Assembly (NCBI GenBank): GCA_022768065.1
Contig: JALELS010000005.1
Span: 1 to 64,000, forward strand
DNA length: 64,000 bases
DNA from: Ruminococcus sp.
Lineage (GTDB): Bacteria; Bacillota; Clostridia; Oscillospirales; Acutalibacteraceae
Direction of reading: 5' to 3'
The notes beneath the pieces are model-generated. The model made no database searches. It worked only from the letters and a program-made list of their open reading frames with translations, and was not told where the DNA came from. Both the position numbers and the translations under genes were made by a program. Below, one piece after another: positions 42,334 through 52,710 of the stretch (its first letter is position 1; every line of letters begins with the position of its first letter).

Positions 42334-45300
42334 TTATATTTGTATAACAACATTTTTTTCGCCGTTAATTCTTTTAAGTTCCGAAATCATCGGTTCATTC
42401 GGAGTTGTCGGGAAATGCTGCCTCTCATAGCTCTTTGTATCCTCAAAATAGTAGTATACAGGCAGCATACCCTCGAAAATAGTAATGAGATTTGTACTCT
42501 TTTTAACTTCCTCACAGTTCTTTGTGCGAAATCTCACAAAAATACCCTTTCTTACCGATTTTTTCGGCTTGTCGGAATCTTTGGAAGCTGTGTCGGCAGC
42601 AGCAATACTGTTTTCATCCGGAGATAAAGAAACGCTGTCCATAACTATTTTCGGTTCTTCGTCTTCTCTCAGAGACAGTCTGCCGCTCAGCAGTACAACG
42701 CTGCCGACATTCAAGAACTCGGAATACTTGAGCAAAAGTTTGGGAAACACTATAACTTCAATTGACGCATGAACATCTTCAAAGCCCAAAAACGCCATTG
42801 TGCTGTCGGACTTTGTAACTTTTTTCTTTATTGAAGTTATTATTCCGAGCACCCGTACAGGGCTGTTATCCGTATATCTTCCCGAAACATTTTCTTCTGT
42901 ATTCACCATTTCAAGAACACTGTCTGAACGGAGTTTTTTGGAAAGTGTCTCATACTGAGCCATAGGATGCCCCGTAAGATACAAACCGGTCATTTCCTTT
43001 TCCATAGACAAAAGCTCAAGTGTCGGGAATTCATCACACGATTTATATTGCGGTTCGTTGTTACCTGCCGCCACACCGCCCAAATCAAACAAGCCGAGTT
43101 GCCCGTCAACATTATTCCTTTTATCGCGCTCAATATTTTCAACAATTAAAGGTAAATTTGTAAGCATTTCACGGCGATTAAGTCCAAGTCCGTCAAGAGC
43201 TCCGCTTTTAATTAAACCTTCAACGGCACGTTTGTTAAAATCTTTGCCGTATGTCCTTTTGCAAAAATCATACAGCGATTTGTATTTACCGTTGGCGTTT
43301 CGTTCTTTTACAATCGTATCAATAAAATTATATCCGAGATTTTTAATGGCAAGCAGACCGAATCGAACACTCTTGCCGTCGGATGTAAAGGCTCTGAAAC
43401 TCTCGTTAACGCTCGGCGACAGCACATTTATTTTCAGTCTTGTCAAATCGTCAATGTAAAGTGCAATTTTTGTTGAATCATCAATAACGCTTGTAAGGAG
43501 CGCGGCTGTAAATTGAGCCGGAAAGTGGCATTTTAAATATGCGGTACGATATGCAATTACAGCATATGCGGCAGAATGAGACTTATTGAACGCATATGAA
43601 GCAAAAGATGACATATCATCAAAAATGCTGTTGGCAACTTCGGCAGGTATTCCGCGCCTTACACATCCGTCACACGCGTAAGTACCGTCAGGGTTTTTTA
43701 ATCCGTTTACAAAGTATTCCCTCTCCTGCTCCATTACTTTGTGCTTTTTCTTTGACATGGCGCGTCTTACAATATCCGCACGACCGAAAGAATATCCCGC
43801 AAGCTCTCGGAATATTTGCATAACCTGCTCTTGATATACCATACAGCCGTAAGTAACATCAAGAATATTTTTAAGTTGCGGTGTCTTGTATCTGATGTTT
43901 TTCGGATTATGTCTGTTATTTATATACATATCAATCGAATCCATAGGACCCGGTCTGTATAAAGAAATAACAGCGATTATATCCTCTATATTCTGCGGTT
44001 TCAGACGGGTTATAACATTCCTTATTCCCGCCGACTCACATTGAAATACGCCGTAAGTATACCCTGCCGACAGCATATCATATGTCGCCTTATCGTCAAG
44101 CGGAATTTTTTCAATGTCAAAATCGGGAATATTGTTTTCTCTTACCGATTTTACGGTATCGCTTATTACCGTAAGTGTTCTGAGTCCGAGAAAATCCATT
44201 TTAAGAAGTCCGAGTTCTTCGATAGTAGTCATGGTATACTGCGTAACTACTGACTCATCATTTCTTGCTAACGGAACATATTGGTCAACAGGTTTATCGG
44301 TTATAACAACACCTGCCGCATGGGTTGAAGTATGCCTAGGCATACCTTCAACGGATTTTGCCGTATCGACAAGCTCCTTGATTTTTGCGTCTTTATCATA
44401 AAGCGCCTTCAGCTCCTGATTTTTTATAAGAGCCTTTTCTATTGTCATACCGATTTCGCGTGGAATCATTTTTGAAACCGTATCAACGGTATTATATGGT
44501 ATCCCGAGCGCTCTGCCGACATCACGAATAGACGCTCTTGCAGCCAAAGTACCGAAAGTCACTATTTGCGCAACGTGATCCGAGCCGTATTTTCTTATAA
44601 CGTAATCAATTACTTCTTCGCGGCGTTCATAACAAAAATCAACATCAATATCCGGCATACTTACACGTTCCGGATTTAAAAAGCGCTCAAACAGCAGATT
44701 GTATTTAATTGGGTCTATGCCCGTAATTCCCATACAATAAGCGGCTATACTGCCCGCTCCTGACCCCCTGCCGGGACCTACGGGAATACCATGACGTTTG
44801 GCATAGCTTATAAAATCGGCAACAATAAGGAAATAATCGACATATCCCATTTTTTTGATAACCGAAAGTTCGTATTCTAGTCTGTCAATATATTTTTGCT
44901 CAGGAGCAATTCCGTAATTTCTGTATAAGCCTTTGTAACACTCATTACGGAAGTATTCAAAATGATCCATATTATTCGGAACATCAAAATGCGGCAACTT
45001 GGTTTTGTGAAACTCAAACTCAACGTTGCACATATCGGCTATAACAGAAGTGTTATCAACCGCATCCGGATAATCTCCGAATAATTTACGCATTTCATCT
45101 TCGGATTTGAGATAAAAATCATCGGTTCCGAATTCCAAGCCCGTATCTTCATCTATTGTATGGTTGGTTTGGATACATATAAGAACTTTTTGTACTTTGG
45201 CGTTTTCTTTTTTTATATAATGGACGTCGTTTGTAGCGACAAGCGGTATACCGGTCTCGCGTGAAATTTTAACTATCTGAGGCAAAACTCTGAGTTGCTC

Positions 45301-45840
45301 GGCAATTCCGTGATTTTGTATTTCAAGGTAATAATTGCCGCGACCGAAAGTCTTGTCATACCAAAGCGCGGCTTCCTTTGCTCCGTCATAATCGTCTTGC
45401 AACAGTTTTCTCGGAATTTCTCCCGCAAGACAGGCAGACAGAGCAATAAGCCCCTCGTGATATTTCTCGAGGAGCTGTTTATCAATACGCGGCTTTGTGT
45501 AAAAACCCGTCACCCACGATTCAGACACAATTTTGATAAGATTTTCATATCCGGTATTATTTTTACAAAGCAAAACAAGATGGAAACGTTCGTTATCAAT
45601 GCCGTGAACTTTATCGAGACGCGAACGCGGAGCAACATAAACTTCACAACCGATAATGGGCTTTATTCCCTTCTCTTTTGCTGCTTTATAAAACTCAACG
45701 GCACCGAACATATTTCCGTGGTCAGTTATGGCTAACGAATCCATATTGAGCTCTTTTGCAGCATCAACAAGCTGCCCTATACGGCAAGTGCCGTCGAGCA
45801 GACTGTATTCTGTATGAAGATGCAAATGAGTAAAAGACAT
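42334..45840 (-). CDS. dnaE: DNA polymerase III alpha subunit, DnaE
   Basis: C-family replicative polymerase of 1168 residues. The PHP domain occupies about 1-270 (HLHTEYSLLDG, ITDHGNMFG). The palm has the metal aspartates in MPDIDVDFC (about 397-405) and GPGRGSGAGS. Next come the finger and tandem HhH region (RREMLTNLPL) and a C-terminal OB fold (VRVLGIITSIKKKVTK). It lacks the DnaQ-type exonuclease insert of PolC, so it is DnaE rather than PolC; a Clostridium of this type would normally encode PolC elsewhere. The ATG follows AAGGAA. It lies 16 bases after lysA, and the lon-engB-lysA-dnaE genes are closely spaced. Confidence 0.96.
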   Translation of the reverse strand: MSFTHLHLHTEYSLLDGTCRIGQLVDAAKELNMDSLAITDHGNMFGAVEFYKAAKEKGIKPIIGCEVYVAPRSRLDKVHGIDNERFHLVLLCKNNTGYENLIKIVSESWVTGFYTKPRIDKQLLEKYHEGLIALSACLAGEIPRKLLQDDYDGAKEAALWYDKTFGRGNYYLEIQNHGIAEQLRVLPQIVKISRETGIPLVATNDVHYIKKENAKVQKVLICIQTNHTIDEDTGLEFGTDDFYLKSEDEMRKLFGDYPDAVDNTSVIADMCNVEFEFHKTKLPHFDVPNNMDHFEYFRNECYKGLYRNYGIAPEQKYIDRLEYELSVIKKMGYVDYFLIVADFISYAKRHGIPVGPGRGSGAGSIAAYCMGITGIDPIKYNLLFERFLNPERVSMPDIDVDFCYERREEVIDYVIRKYGSDHVAQIVTFGTLAARASIRDVGRALGIPYNTVDTVSKMIPREIGMTIEKALIKNQELKALYDKDAKIKELVDTAKSVEGMPRHTSTHAAGVVITDKPVDQYVPLARNDESVVTQYTMTTIEELGLLKMDFLGLRTLTVISDTVKSVRENNIPDFDIEKIPLDDKATYDMLSAGYTYGVFQCESAGIRNVITRLKPQNIEDIIAVISLYRPGPMDSIDMYINNRHNPKNIRYKTPQLKNILDVTYGCMVYQEQVMQIFRELAGYSFGRADIVRRAMSKKKHKVMEQEREYFVNGLKNPDGTYACDGCVRRGIPAEVANSIFDDMSSFASYAFNKSHSAAYAVIAYRTAYLKCHFPAQFTAALLTSVIDDSTKIALYIDDLTRLKINVLSPSVNESFRAFTSDGKSVRFGLLAIKNLGYNFIDTIVKERNANGKYKSLYDFCKRTYGKDFNKRAVEGLIKSGALDGLGLNRREMLTNLPLIVENIERDKRNNVDGQLGLFDLGGVAAGNNEPQYKSCDEFPTLELLSMEKEMTGLYLTGHPMAQYETLSKKLRSDSVLEMVNTEENVSGRYTDNSPVRVLGIITSIKKKVTKSDSTMAFLGFEDVHASIEVIVFPKLLLKYSEFLNVGSVVLLSGRLSLREDEEPKIVMDSVSLSPDENSIAAADTASKDSDKPKKSVRKGIFVRFRTKNCEEVKKSTNLITIFEGMLPVYYYFEDTKSYERQHFPTTPNEPMISELKRINGEKNVVIQI

Positions 45841-45856
45841 TTAAATTCCTTTCATC

Positions 45857-47155
45857 TTAAACATCGTTACGTGTAATATCTTCGTATGTTTCACGTCTTA
45901 TAATTACACGCGAATCCCCATCCTTTGCCATTACTACTATAGGACGCGGAATTCTGTTATAATTTGATGCCATCGAGTAGTTGTAAGCACCTGTCGAAAG
46001 CACAGCTAAAAGATCTCCTGCCTCGACTTTTTGTATCGGAGCATTCTCCTGTATAAGGTCACCGCTTTCGCAGCATTTACCGGCAACGGTTACTTTTTCC
46101 GTCTTGGGCTCATTTGCTTTGTTGGCGCACATTACATCATAATCCGATTGATAGAGAATATAACGCGGATTATCGGTCATTCCTCCGTCCACCGAAACAT
46201 AGGTTCTGATATTCGGAATATGCTTAACGGCTCCGACGGTATAAACAGTAACGCCCTCTGCTCCGACTACGGAACGACCGGGTTCGATAAGGATAAACGG
46301 AAGCTTAACATTTTTCTTCTCCGCTTCTTCCTTTACCACAACCGAAACTCTCTTCATATATTCCGAGAACGGCTTCGGGGTATCCGATTCAAGATACTTA
46401 ATGCCGAATCCGCCGCCGAGATTGAGTTCTCTGATTTCATATCCTACGGTTTCTTTGATTTCAGAAATAAAATCAATCATAACTTTTGCCGCAAGTTCAA
46501 ACGGCGCAATATCAAATATCTGCGAACCAATATGGCAATGAAGTCCGCAAAGATCAATGCTGTCGGTTTCAACCGCAAGTTTTACGGCAGCCATAGCTTC
46601 ACCGGTCTCAAGAGCAAAGCCGAACTTAGAATCAATCTGCCCGGTTCTTATAAATGAATGCGTGTGCGCATCTATGCCGGGTTTAATTCTCAGCATTATC
46701 TTTGCTACCTTACCGGTTTTTGAAGCTAAAGTGCTGAGCCTTTTAAGCTCCTCAACATTGTCGACGACTATTCTGCCTACATTGTTATCGAGCGCCATTG
46801 TAAGCTCATCATCGGTTTTATTGTTACCGTGGAAGCAAATGCGTTCCGACGGAAAACCCGCCTTAACAGCGGTAAAGATTTCACCGCCGGAGACAACGTC
46901 TAAGCCCATTTTTTCTTCTTTACATATTCTGCACATTTCAAGGCAGGAAAAGGCCTTGCTCGCATAGCATACAAGTCCGTTGCCGTCATAATCTTCTTCC
47001 ATTGATTTTACAAATTCACGGCAGTTCTTTCTTATCATATCCTCGTCGTAACAAATATACGGTGTTCCGTACTTTTTGGCAAGCGATACGGTATCGCAAC
47101 CGCCGACGGTCAAATGGCCGCTCTCATTAACTCCTAATCCGTCTGATACAAACAT
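45857..47155 (-). CDS. lysA: diaminopimelate decarboxylase
   Basis: PLP enzyme that decarboxylates meso-diaminopimelate to L-lysine. At 432 residues it is normal for LysA. The PLP lysine is in CYASKAFSC (about residue 67). LGLHCHIGSQIFD and ELNLGGGFGI are phosphate and substrate-binding strands, and VGKCCESGD-like AGKCCESGDLI near the C-terminus carries the active-site cysteine of the fold-III family. It lies 14 bases after engB and 16 before dnaE. No lysine riboswitch is present in the short gap, so it relies on the upstream promoter. Confidence 0.96.
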   Translation of the reverse strand: MFVSDGLGVNESGHLTVGGCDTVSLAKKYGTPYICYDEDMIRKNCREFVKSMEEDYDGNGLVCYASKAFSCLEMCRICKEEKMGLDVVSGGEIFTAVKAGFPSERICFHGNNKTDDELTMALDNNVGRIVVDNVEELKRLSTLASKTGKVAKIMLRIKPGIDAHTHSFIRTGQIDSKFGFALETGEAMAAVKLAVETDSIDLCGLHCHIGSQIFDIAPFELAAKVMIDFISEIKETVGYEIRELNLGGGFGIKYLESDTPKPFSEYMKRVSVVVKEEAEKKNVKLPFILIEPGRSVVGAEGVTVYTVGAVKHIPNIRTYVSVDGGMTDNPRYILYQSDYDVMCANKANEPKTEKVTVAGKCCESGDLIQENAPIQKVEAGDLLAVLSTGAYNYSMASNYNRIPRPIVVMAKDGDSRVIIRRETYEDITRNDV

Positions 47156-47169
47156 TAAGTTCTCTCCTT

Positions 47170-47748
47170 TTAAAGTGCATTATTTATATACTCGGTTATC
47201 TCTTCCCTGCCCAATCCGTCAGTCGCAGAAAAAGGAATAATGGTAACATTTTCAGAATCCGGTATTTCATCGTAAATTGCCGCCGATCTTTCGGCAAACT
47301 GCGTTTTGTTAAGCTTGTCGCTCTTAGTCATAACAATAACAAACGGATAACCGGTTGAGCGCAAAAAATCAATCATCATAAGATCATCGGCGCTCGGTTT
47401 ATGGCGCATATCTACAAGTTGAACAACAAGCTTTATATTGCGTCCTGTTTTAAAATAGCCTTCAAGCATTTCAGCCCATCTTATTTTCTCGGATTTTGAT
47501 ACTTTTGCATATCCGTATCCCGGTAAATCCACAAATCTGACATCGTCAACCTTGTAGAAGTTTATCGTAGCGGTTTTACCCGGAACAGAGCTTACCCTTG
47601 CAAGTGACTTTCTGTTAAAAAGGCGGTTAAGCAAAGACGATTTTCCGACGTTGGATCTGCCTGCGAAGGCTATCTCCGGCAAATCGGACATCGGCAACTG
47701 CGACGAGGTTCCGAACGCCGCTTCAAATTCAGCCTTGTTTAAATTCAT
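47170..47748 (-). CDS. engB: ribosome biogenesis GTPase EngB/YsxC
   Basis: GTPase needed for 50S subunit assembly, 192 residues. G1 is GRSNVGKSSL (about 31-40), the G2 threonine lies in GKTATINFY, G3 is DLPGYGYAKV and G4 is TKSDKLNK. It carries the EngB-typical N-terminus (FGTSSQLPMSDLPEIAFAG). It starts 10 bases after lon, the conserved lon-ysxC order of Firmicutes. Confidence 0.96.
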   Translation of the reverse strand: MNLNKAEFEAAFGTSSQLPMSDLPEIAFAGRSNVGKSSLLNRLFNRKSLARVSSVPGKTATINFYKVDDVRFVDLPGYGYAKVSKSEKIRWAEMLEGYFKTGRNIKLVVQLVDMRHKPSADDLMMIDFLRSTGYPFVIVMTKSDKLNKTQFAERSAAIYDEIPDSENVTIIPFSATDGLGREEITEYINNAL

Positions 47749-47758
47749 TTTTTACCTC

Positions 47759-50176
47759 TTAGTTCTGTTGCCAAACAGAAGCAGGCTTGCTTCTATCCTG
47801 TTTGAGCTTTAAATTTGTTTTTTTGTTGTCTTTGATGGGAACTTTTTTGGATAACGCAAGAGACAGTACCTCATCGGCTTTTGATACAGGTATAAAATCG
47901 ACATTTTCTTTAACCGCATCGTCGATTTCTTTTAAATCCGAAACATTTTCTTCCGGTATAAGAACGGTTTTAATTCCGTTTCTGTAAGCCGCCATTGTTT
48001 TTTCTTTCAGTCCGCCGATCGGCAATACATTACCGGTTAAAGTAACCTCACCCGTCATAGCAATATCGGCTCTTACCGGTATACCTGTGAGTGCGGAAAC
48101 AACCGCAGTTGTTATTGCTATTCCGGCAGAAGGACCGTCCTTCGGAACAGCTCCCTCCGGGAAATGAATATGAATGTCGGTATTTTTGTAAAAATCCATA
48201 TCAAGAGGCAATGCTTCCGAAATGCTTCGGATATAACTGTATGCCGTCCTTGCGGATTCTTTCATAACATCTCCTAAAGAACCGGTAAGTTCAAGCTTAC
48301 CCGTCCCAGGCATTTTAACAGCCTCAACTTTCAGCATTTCTCCGCCGACGGAAGTCCACGCAAGACCGTTTACAACGCCGACTTCGTCCTTATGTGACTG
48401 CGATTCCGGTTTGAATTTCTTAGGTCCGAGATAGCCCTCAAGATCGGCCGGTTTTACAGTAATTTTTCCTGTATAACCTTCTGTTATTTTGACGGCAGCT
48501 TTACGCATTACCTTGGCAAAAGTACGTTCAAGCGTTCTGACCCCGGCCTCTCTTGTATAACCGTCTATTACAGTGTGTACAGCGTTATCGGTAAAATGAA
48601 GCTGAGACGCTTTAATACCGTTTTCTTTAAGTTGCTTAGGTATAAGGTGTTTTTTGGCTATATTAAACTTTTCCTCATGTGTGTAGCTGAAAAGTTCGAT
48701 AACCTCCATTCTGTCGAGCAACGGCGCAGGTATTTCGCTTTTGTCGTTAGCCGTTGTTACAAAAAGAACCTTGCTTAAATCAAACGGGATTTCAATATAG
48801 TGATCACGGAAGGTATTGTTCTGCTCGGGATCAAGAGCTTCTAGCAAAGCGCTTGACGGGTCACCTTTATAGTCGCTCGCAAGTTTGTCAATTTCATCGA
48901 GCAAAAGCAAAGGATTGGATGTTTTAGCTCTGATAACAGCTTCTATTATACTGCCCGGCATAGCGCCGATATAAGTCTTTCTGTGACCTCTTATCTCCGC
49001 TTCGTCGTGAACCCCGCCGAGAGATATTCTCTCATACTTTCTGTTCAGCGCCTTGGCAAGAGACTTTGCAACAGAGGTTTTGCCGACGCCGGGAGGGCCG
49101 ACAAGACATATTATCTGCCCCTTGATATTAGGCGACAGTTTCCTTACTGCAATGAATTCAAGGATTCGCTCTTTAACGTCTTTAAGTCCGTAATGATCTC
49201 TGTCAAGTATTCTCCGAGCATTATCGATATTGAGATTCTCTTTTGAGTAAATATGCCACGGAAGTTCCAAAATCTTATCAAGATAATTTCTTGATACAGC
49301 GCTTTCCGGGCTGCTCGGCTGCACATATTTAAGCCTGTCACATTCATTTAACAGTTTCTTTTCGCTGTCGGCATCAAGGTGAAGTTTAAGTATTTTTTCA
49401 CGATAACCATCAGCCTCGGAAGCGGGATTTTCGCCCTCACCGAGTTCGGCGTTAATCGCTTTTAACTGCTCATGAAGATAATATTCTTTTTGATTCTCGT
49501 CTATCTGGCTTTGTACTCTGTCGTTTATATCCTCTTCGAGCTGAAGAAGTTTAACCTCTTTGCCGAGTACATCTATAAGCTTTTGAATTCTCTTAAGGGA
49601 ATCAATTTCGGATAATACTTCCTGCTTCTGCGGATAATCAAGAGGAATATTGCCGGCAATATAATCGGCAAGTTCACCGGGCTCAGAGAGCTTTGCAACA
49701 CCCATATTTATATCGTTGGGAAGTTTTTGAGCAATAATAGAATATTCGTTAAACAGTCCCTTTGCATATCTCACAAGCGCCTCGGCTCTTAAACTGTACT
49801 TTTCAGGACACGGGATACTGTCAACTCGTCTGATAACAGCCGTAAGATAAGGATTAACATCCGAAAAAGCTATAAGCTCAGCTCTGTACTTACCTTCTAC
49901 TATTACTCTCAGGCAGTCACTCGACGGTATTCTTACAATTTGCTTTATTTCGCAAACAACGCCGATATCATAAACCGCATCAATATTTTCGGTTTCGTCC
50001 GACATATCCTTTTGCGTGGAGAGAAAAATATCCTGTTTTGTTATCATTGCTGTTTTGACGGCAGAAATACTTTTTTTCCTACCAACATCAAAATGTAATG
50101 TTATATTAGGAAAAACAACCAATCCTCTCAATGCAACCATGGGCAAATTAAGAGCATTATTGTCAATAAGGTCCAT
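47759..50176 (-). CDS. lon: ATP-dependent protease La (Lon)
   Basis: Cytoplasmic AAA+ serine protease that degrades damaged and regulatory proteins. The 805 residues comprise an N-terminal LAN domain (about 10-205), a coiled linker, an AAA+ module with Walker A GPPGVGKTSVA (about 365) and LLLLDEIDKL, and a C-terminal protease domain. The catalytic Ser is in PKDGPSAGIA and the Lys in GGLKEKTMAA. A lysine-rich tail of about 25 residues after the protease domain is a small extra. The ATG follows AGGAGATTACATAA, with a probable promoter at 50210-50238. It heads lon-engB-lysA-dnaE. Confidence 0.96.
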   Translation of the reverse strand: MDLIDNNALNLPMVALRGLVVFPNITLHFDVGRKKSISAVKTAMITKQDIFLSTQKDMSDETENIDAVYDIGVVCEIKQIVRIPSSDCLRVIVEGKYRAELIAFSDVNPYLTAVIRRVDSIPCPEKYSLRAEALVRYAKGLFNEYSIIAQKLPNDINMGVAKLSEPGELADYIAGNIPLDYPQKQEVLSEIDSLKRIQKLIDVLGKEVKLLQLEEDINDRVQSQIDENQKEYYLHEQLKAINAELGEGENPASEADGYREKILKLHLDADSEKKLLNECDRLKYVQPSSPESAVSRNYLDKILELPWHIYSKENLNIDNARRILDRDHYGLKDVKERILEFIAVRKLSPNIKGQIICLVGPPGVGKTSVAKSLAKALNRKYERISLGGVHDEAEIRGHRKTYIGAMPGSIIEAVIRAKTSNPLLLLDEIDKLASDYKGDPSSALLEALDPEQNNTFRDHYIEIPFDLSKVLFVTTANDKSEIPAPLLDRMEVIELFSYTHEEKFNIAKKHLIPKQLKENGIKASQLHFTDNAVHTVIDGYTREAGVRTLERTFAKVMRKAAVKITEGYTGKITVKPADLEGYLGPKKFKPESQSHKDEVGVVNGLAWTSVGGEMLKVEAVKMPGTGKLELTGSLGDVMKESARTAYSYIRSISEALPLDMDFYKNTDIHIHFPEGAVPKDGPSAGIAITTAVVSALTGIPVRADIAMTGEVTLTGNVLPIGGLKEKTMAAYRNGIKTVLIPEENVSDLKEIDDAVKENVDFIPVSKADEVLSLALSKKVPIKDNKKTNLKLKQDRSKPASVWQQN

Positions 50177-50209
50177 TTATGTAATCTCCTACTTAATTAA
50201 TTAGAGTTT

Positions 50210-50238
50210 ATTATACAATGAATAACATTTATCTGCAA
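50210..50238 (-). promoter_or_regulatory. possible lon promoter
   Basis: On the minus strand TTGCAG (50233-50238) and TATAAT (50210-50215) are spaced by 17 bases, 33 bases upstream of the lon ATG. The -10 is consensus and the -35 moderate. No CIRCE or CtsR heptads were seen. Confidence 0.55.
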
Positions 50239-50360
50239 TAAAAAAGTGTCAACAAATAAAGAATAAGCTAAAATTTTAGTAAGTTTGTTAATTTTTATTA
50301 CAATTTTTATGTACAAAACGCAGAATATGCGTTTTAGTTTGTTATTTTTTTATCAATTTG

Positions 50361-50390
50361 TTGACTTTTATAAACACAGATTGATATAAT
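50361..50390 (+). promoter_or_regulatory. serC promoter
   Basis: TTGACT (50361-50366) and TATAAT (50385-50390) are separated by 18 bases, 33 bases before the serC ATG. The ribosome site GGAGG at 50409-50413 precedes the ATG. Confidence 0.75.
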
Positions 50391-50423
50391 GTAGCGGAAA
50401 TAATTTTTGGAGGCAAAGTCAAA

Positions 50424-51506
50424 ATGTCCAGAGTTTACAATTTTTCAGCAGGTCCGTCTATGTTACCGGAAGAAGTTTTGAAAAAAGCCGCATCCGAAAT
50501 GCTCGACTATGAAGGCTCGGGTCAATCGGTAATGGAGATGAGTCACCGCTCAAAAGTTTTTGACAATATCATAAAAACGGCAGAAAAACTCCTCAGAGAG
50601 CTTATGAATATACCGGACAACTACAAAGTTCTGTTTTTGCAGGGTGGTGCTTCAACACAATTTGCGGCAATACCGCTCAATTTTATGAACGGTTCAAATA
50701 AAGCCGACTATGTTATCACAGGTCAGTGGGCAAAAAAAGCATTTGCCGAGGCACAAAAATACGGTGATGCAAAAGCTGTCGCTTCTTCTGCCGACAAAAC
50801 ATTTTCATATATCCCGAAGCTTGATAAATCAATGTTTCGAAGCGACGCGGATTATGTATACATCTGCATGAATAACACGATCTACGGAACCGTTTATCAT
50901 GAAATCCCTGATACGGGCAACATTCCACTCATAGCGGATATATCATCTTGTTTCCTTTCGGAACCGATTGATGTTACAAAATTCGGTATGCTTTACGGCG
51001 GCGCGCAAAAAAATGTTGCTCCCGCAGGTCTTACAATCTGCATTATACGAGAAGATTTGCTCGGCAACGCACGTGACATAACACCCACAATGTTAAATTA
51101 TACAATTCACGCAGATGCAAATTCTCTTTACAATACCCCACCCTGCTACACAATATATATCTGCAAACTTGTTCTTGAATGGATAAAAGAGCTCGGCGGT
51201 CTTGAGAAGATGAAAGAACGAAATGAAAAAAAGGCAAAGCTTCTCTATGATTTTCTCGATAACAGCAAAATGTTCAGAGGTACCGTTGTTCCGGAAGATC
51301 GTTCTTTAATGAATGTACCTTTTGTCACCGACAGCGATGAACTTAACGCAAAATTCATTGAGGAAGCCACGAAAAACAGGCTTGTAAATCTTAAAGGCCA
51401 TCGAACCGTGGGCGGCATGAGAGCGTCAATTTACAATGCAATGCCTTATGAGGGTGTTGAAAAACTCGTTAAATTTATGTCGGATTTTGAAAAAACGAAT
51501 TCATAA
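50424..51506 (+). CDS. serC: phosphoserine aminotransferase
   Basis: PLP aminotransferase that converts 3-phosphohydroxypyruvate to phosphoserine, the second step of serine synthesis. The 360 residues match SerC. The N-terminal FSAGPSMLPEEVL, the phosphate site LQGGAST and MNNTIYGT are conserved. The PLP lysine lies in YGGAQKNVAPAG, and GGMRASIYNAMP is near the C-terminus. It is preceded by a good promoter and RBS and followed 17 bases later by serA, forming a serCA operon. Confidence 0.96.
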   Translation: MSRVYNFSAGPSMLPEEVLKKAASEMLDYEGSGQSVMEMSHRSKVFDNIIKTAEKLLRELMNIPDNYKVLFLQGGASTQFAAIPLNFMNGSNKADYVITGQWAKKAFAEAQKYGDAKAVASSADKTFSYIPKLDKSMFRSDADYVYICMNNTIYGTVYHEIPDTGNIPLIADISSCFLSEPIDVTKFGMLYGGAQKNVAPAGLTICIIREDLLGNARDITPTMLNYTIHADANSLYNTPPCYTIYICKLVLEWIKELGGLEKMKERNEKKAKLLYDFLDNSKMFRGTVVPEDRSLMNVPFVTDSDELNAKFIEEATKNRLVNLKGHRTVGGMRASIYNAMPYEGVEKLVKFMSDFEKTNS

Positions 51507-51523
51507 CTCAGGAGAAAATCGCA

Positions 51524-52687
51524 ATGAACAACATTTTAACTTTAAATAAAATTTCAAAAAACGGACTTGATAGGTTCGGTAAAAATTATGTCTGCGCAAA
51601 CGCCGCCGAAAATCCGGACGCGATACTTGTCCGTTCTGCATCCATGCACGAGTTTGATTTTTCGGAAAACACTCTCGCAATAGCAAGAGCGGGCGCCGGA
51701 GTTAACAACATTCCCCTCGAAAAATGCAGCGAACAGGGAATCGTTGTTTTTAACACTCCCGGAGCTAATGCAAACGCCGTTAAAGAGCTCGTTTTGTGTG
51801 CGCTGTTTTTATCGTCACGAAAAATAGTGCCTGCTATTGAATGGTCAAAGACTCTCAAGGGCGAAGGCGACGCGGTTCCCAAGCTTGTGGAAAAAGGCAA
51901 ATCAGCTTTTTCGGGGCCCGAAATCAAGGGTAAAAAACTCGGTGTTGTCGGTCTCGGCGCAATCGGCGTGCTTGTAGCAAATGCCGCTCATTCTCTCGGA
52001 ATGGAAGTTTACGGTTACGATCCTTTTCTTTCCGTTGATGCGGCTTGGAAACTTTCACGTGCTGTTAAACACGCTGCAACTCTCGATGACATTTACGCAA
52101 ATTGCGACTATATAACGCTTCATGTTCCGCTGACAGACGAGACTCGCGGCATTATAAACGCCGAATCGATTGCTAAAATGAAAGATTCGGTACGCATACT
52201 CAATTTTGCACGCGGCGATCTTGTAAATACAGAGGATATAATTAAAGCTCTCGGCGACGGTAAGGTTGCTGCTTATGCAACAGATTTTCTCAAAGACGAA
52301 CTCATCGACGCAACCGGTGTAATAACCATCCCCCACCTCGGTGCCTCTACTCCGGAATCGGAGGACAATTGCGCCGTTATGGCTGTTGATGAATTAAAAG
52401 ATTATATAGAAAACGGCAATATAACAAACTCCGTAAATATGCCCGCAGTTTCGGTTCCGAGAAGCGGCAAAACAAGAATTACCATTATACACAAAAATGT
52501 TCCGAATGTTATCAGCCGCATTACAACAATCGTTGCGGAAGAAAACATAAACATTGATAATATGGTAAATAAATCTCGCGGCGAATATGCATATACCATG
52601 CTTGATACCGACACAGAAGTTTCCGATGATGCAATAAATGCAATTTCTTCCCAGGACTTTGCCATAAGAGTCAGAGTCATCAAGTAA
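51524..52687 (+). CDS. serA: D-3-phosphoglycerate dehydrogenase
   Basis: NAD-dependent oxidation of 3-phosphoglycerate, the first step of serine synthesis. The 387 residues form the short class: a catalytic domain, a central NAD domain with GVVGLGAIGVLVANAA (about 139-154), and a C-terminal ACT domain (about 318-387: ITIIHKNVPNVISRI). The catalytic His is in IPHLGASTPES. The allosteric intervening domain of the long form is absent; serine feedback could act through ACT. The ATG follows AGGAG. It is second in serCA and ends at a bidirectional terminator. Confidence 0.95.
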   Translation: MNNILTLNKISKNGLDRFGKNYVCANAAENPDAILVRSASMHEFDFSENTLAIARAGAGVNNIPLEKCSEQGIVVFNTPGANANAVKELVLCALFLSSRKIVPAIEWSKTLKGEGDAVPKLVEKGKSAFSGPEIKGKKLGVVGLGAIGVLVANAAHSLGMEVYGYDPFLSVDAAWKLSRAVKHAATLDDIYANCDYITLHVPLTDETRGIINAESIAKMKDSVRILNFARGDLVNTEDIIKALGDGKVAAYATDFLKDELIDATGVITIPHLGASTPESEDNCAVMAVDELKDYIENGNITNSVNMPAVSVPRSGKTRITIIHKNVPNVISRITTIVAEENINIDNMVNKSRGEYAYTMLDTDTEVSDDAINAISSQDFAIRVRVIK

Positions 52688-52710
52688 ATAACTCCTTCCA
52701 ATAAAATACA

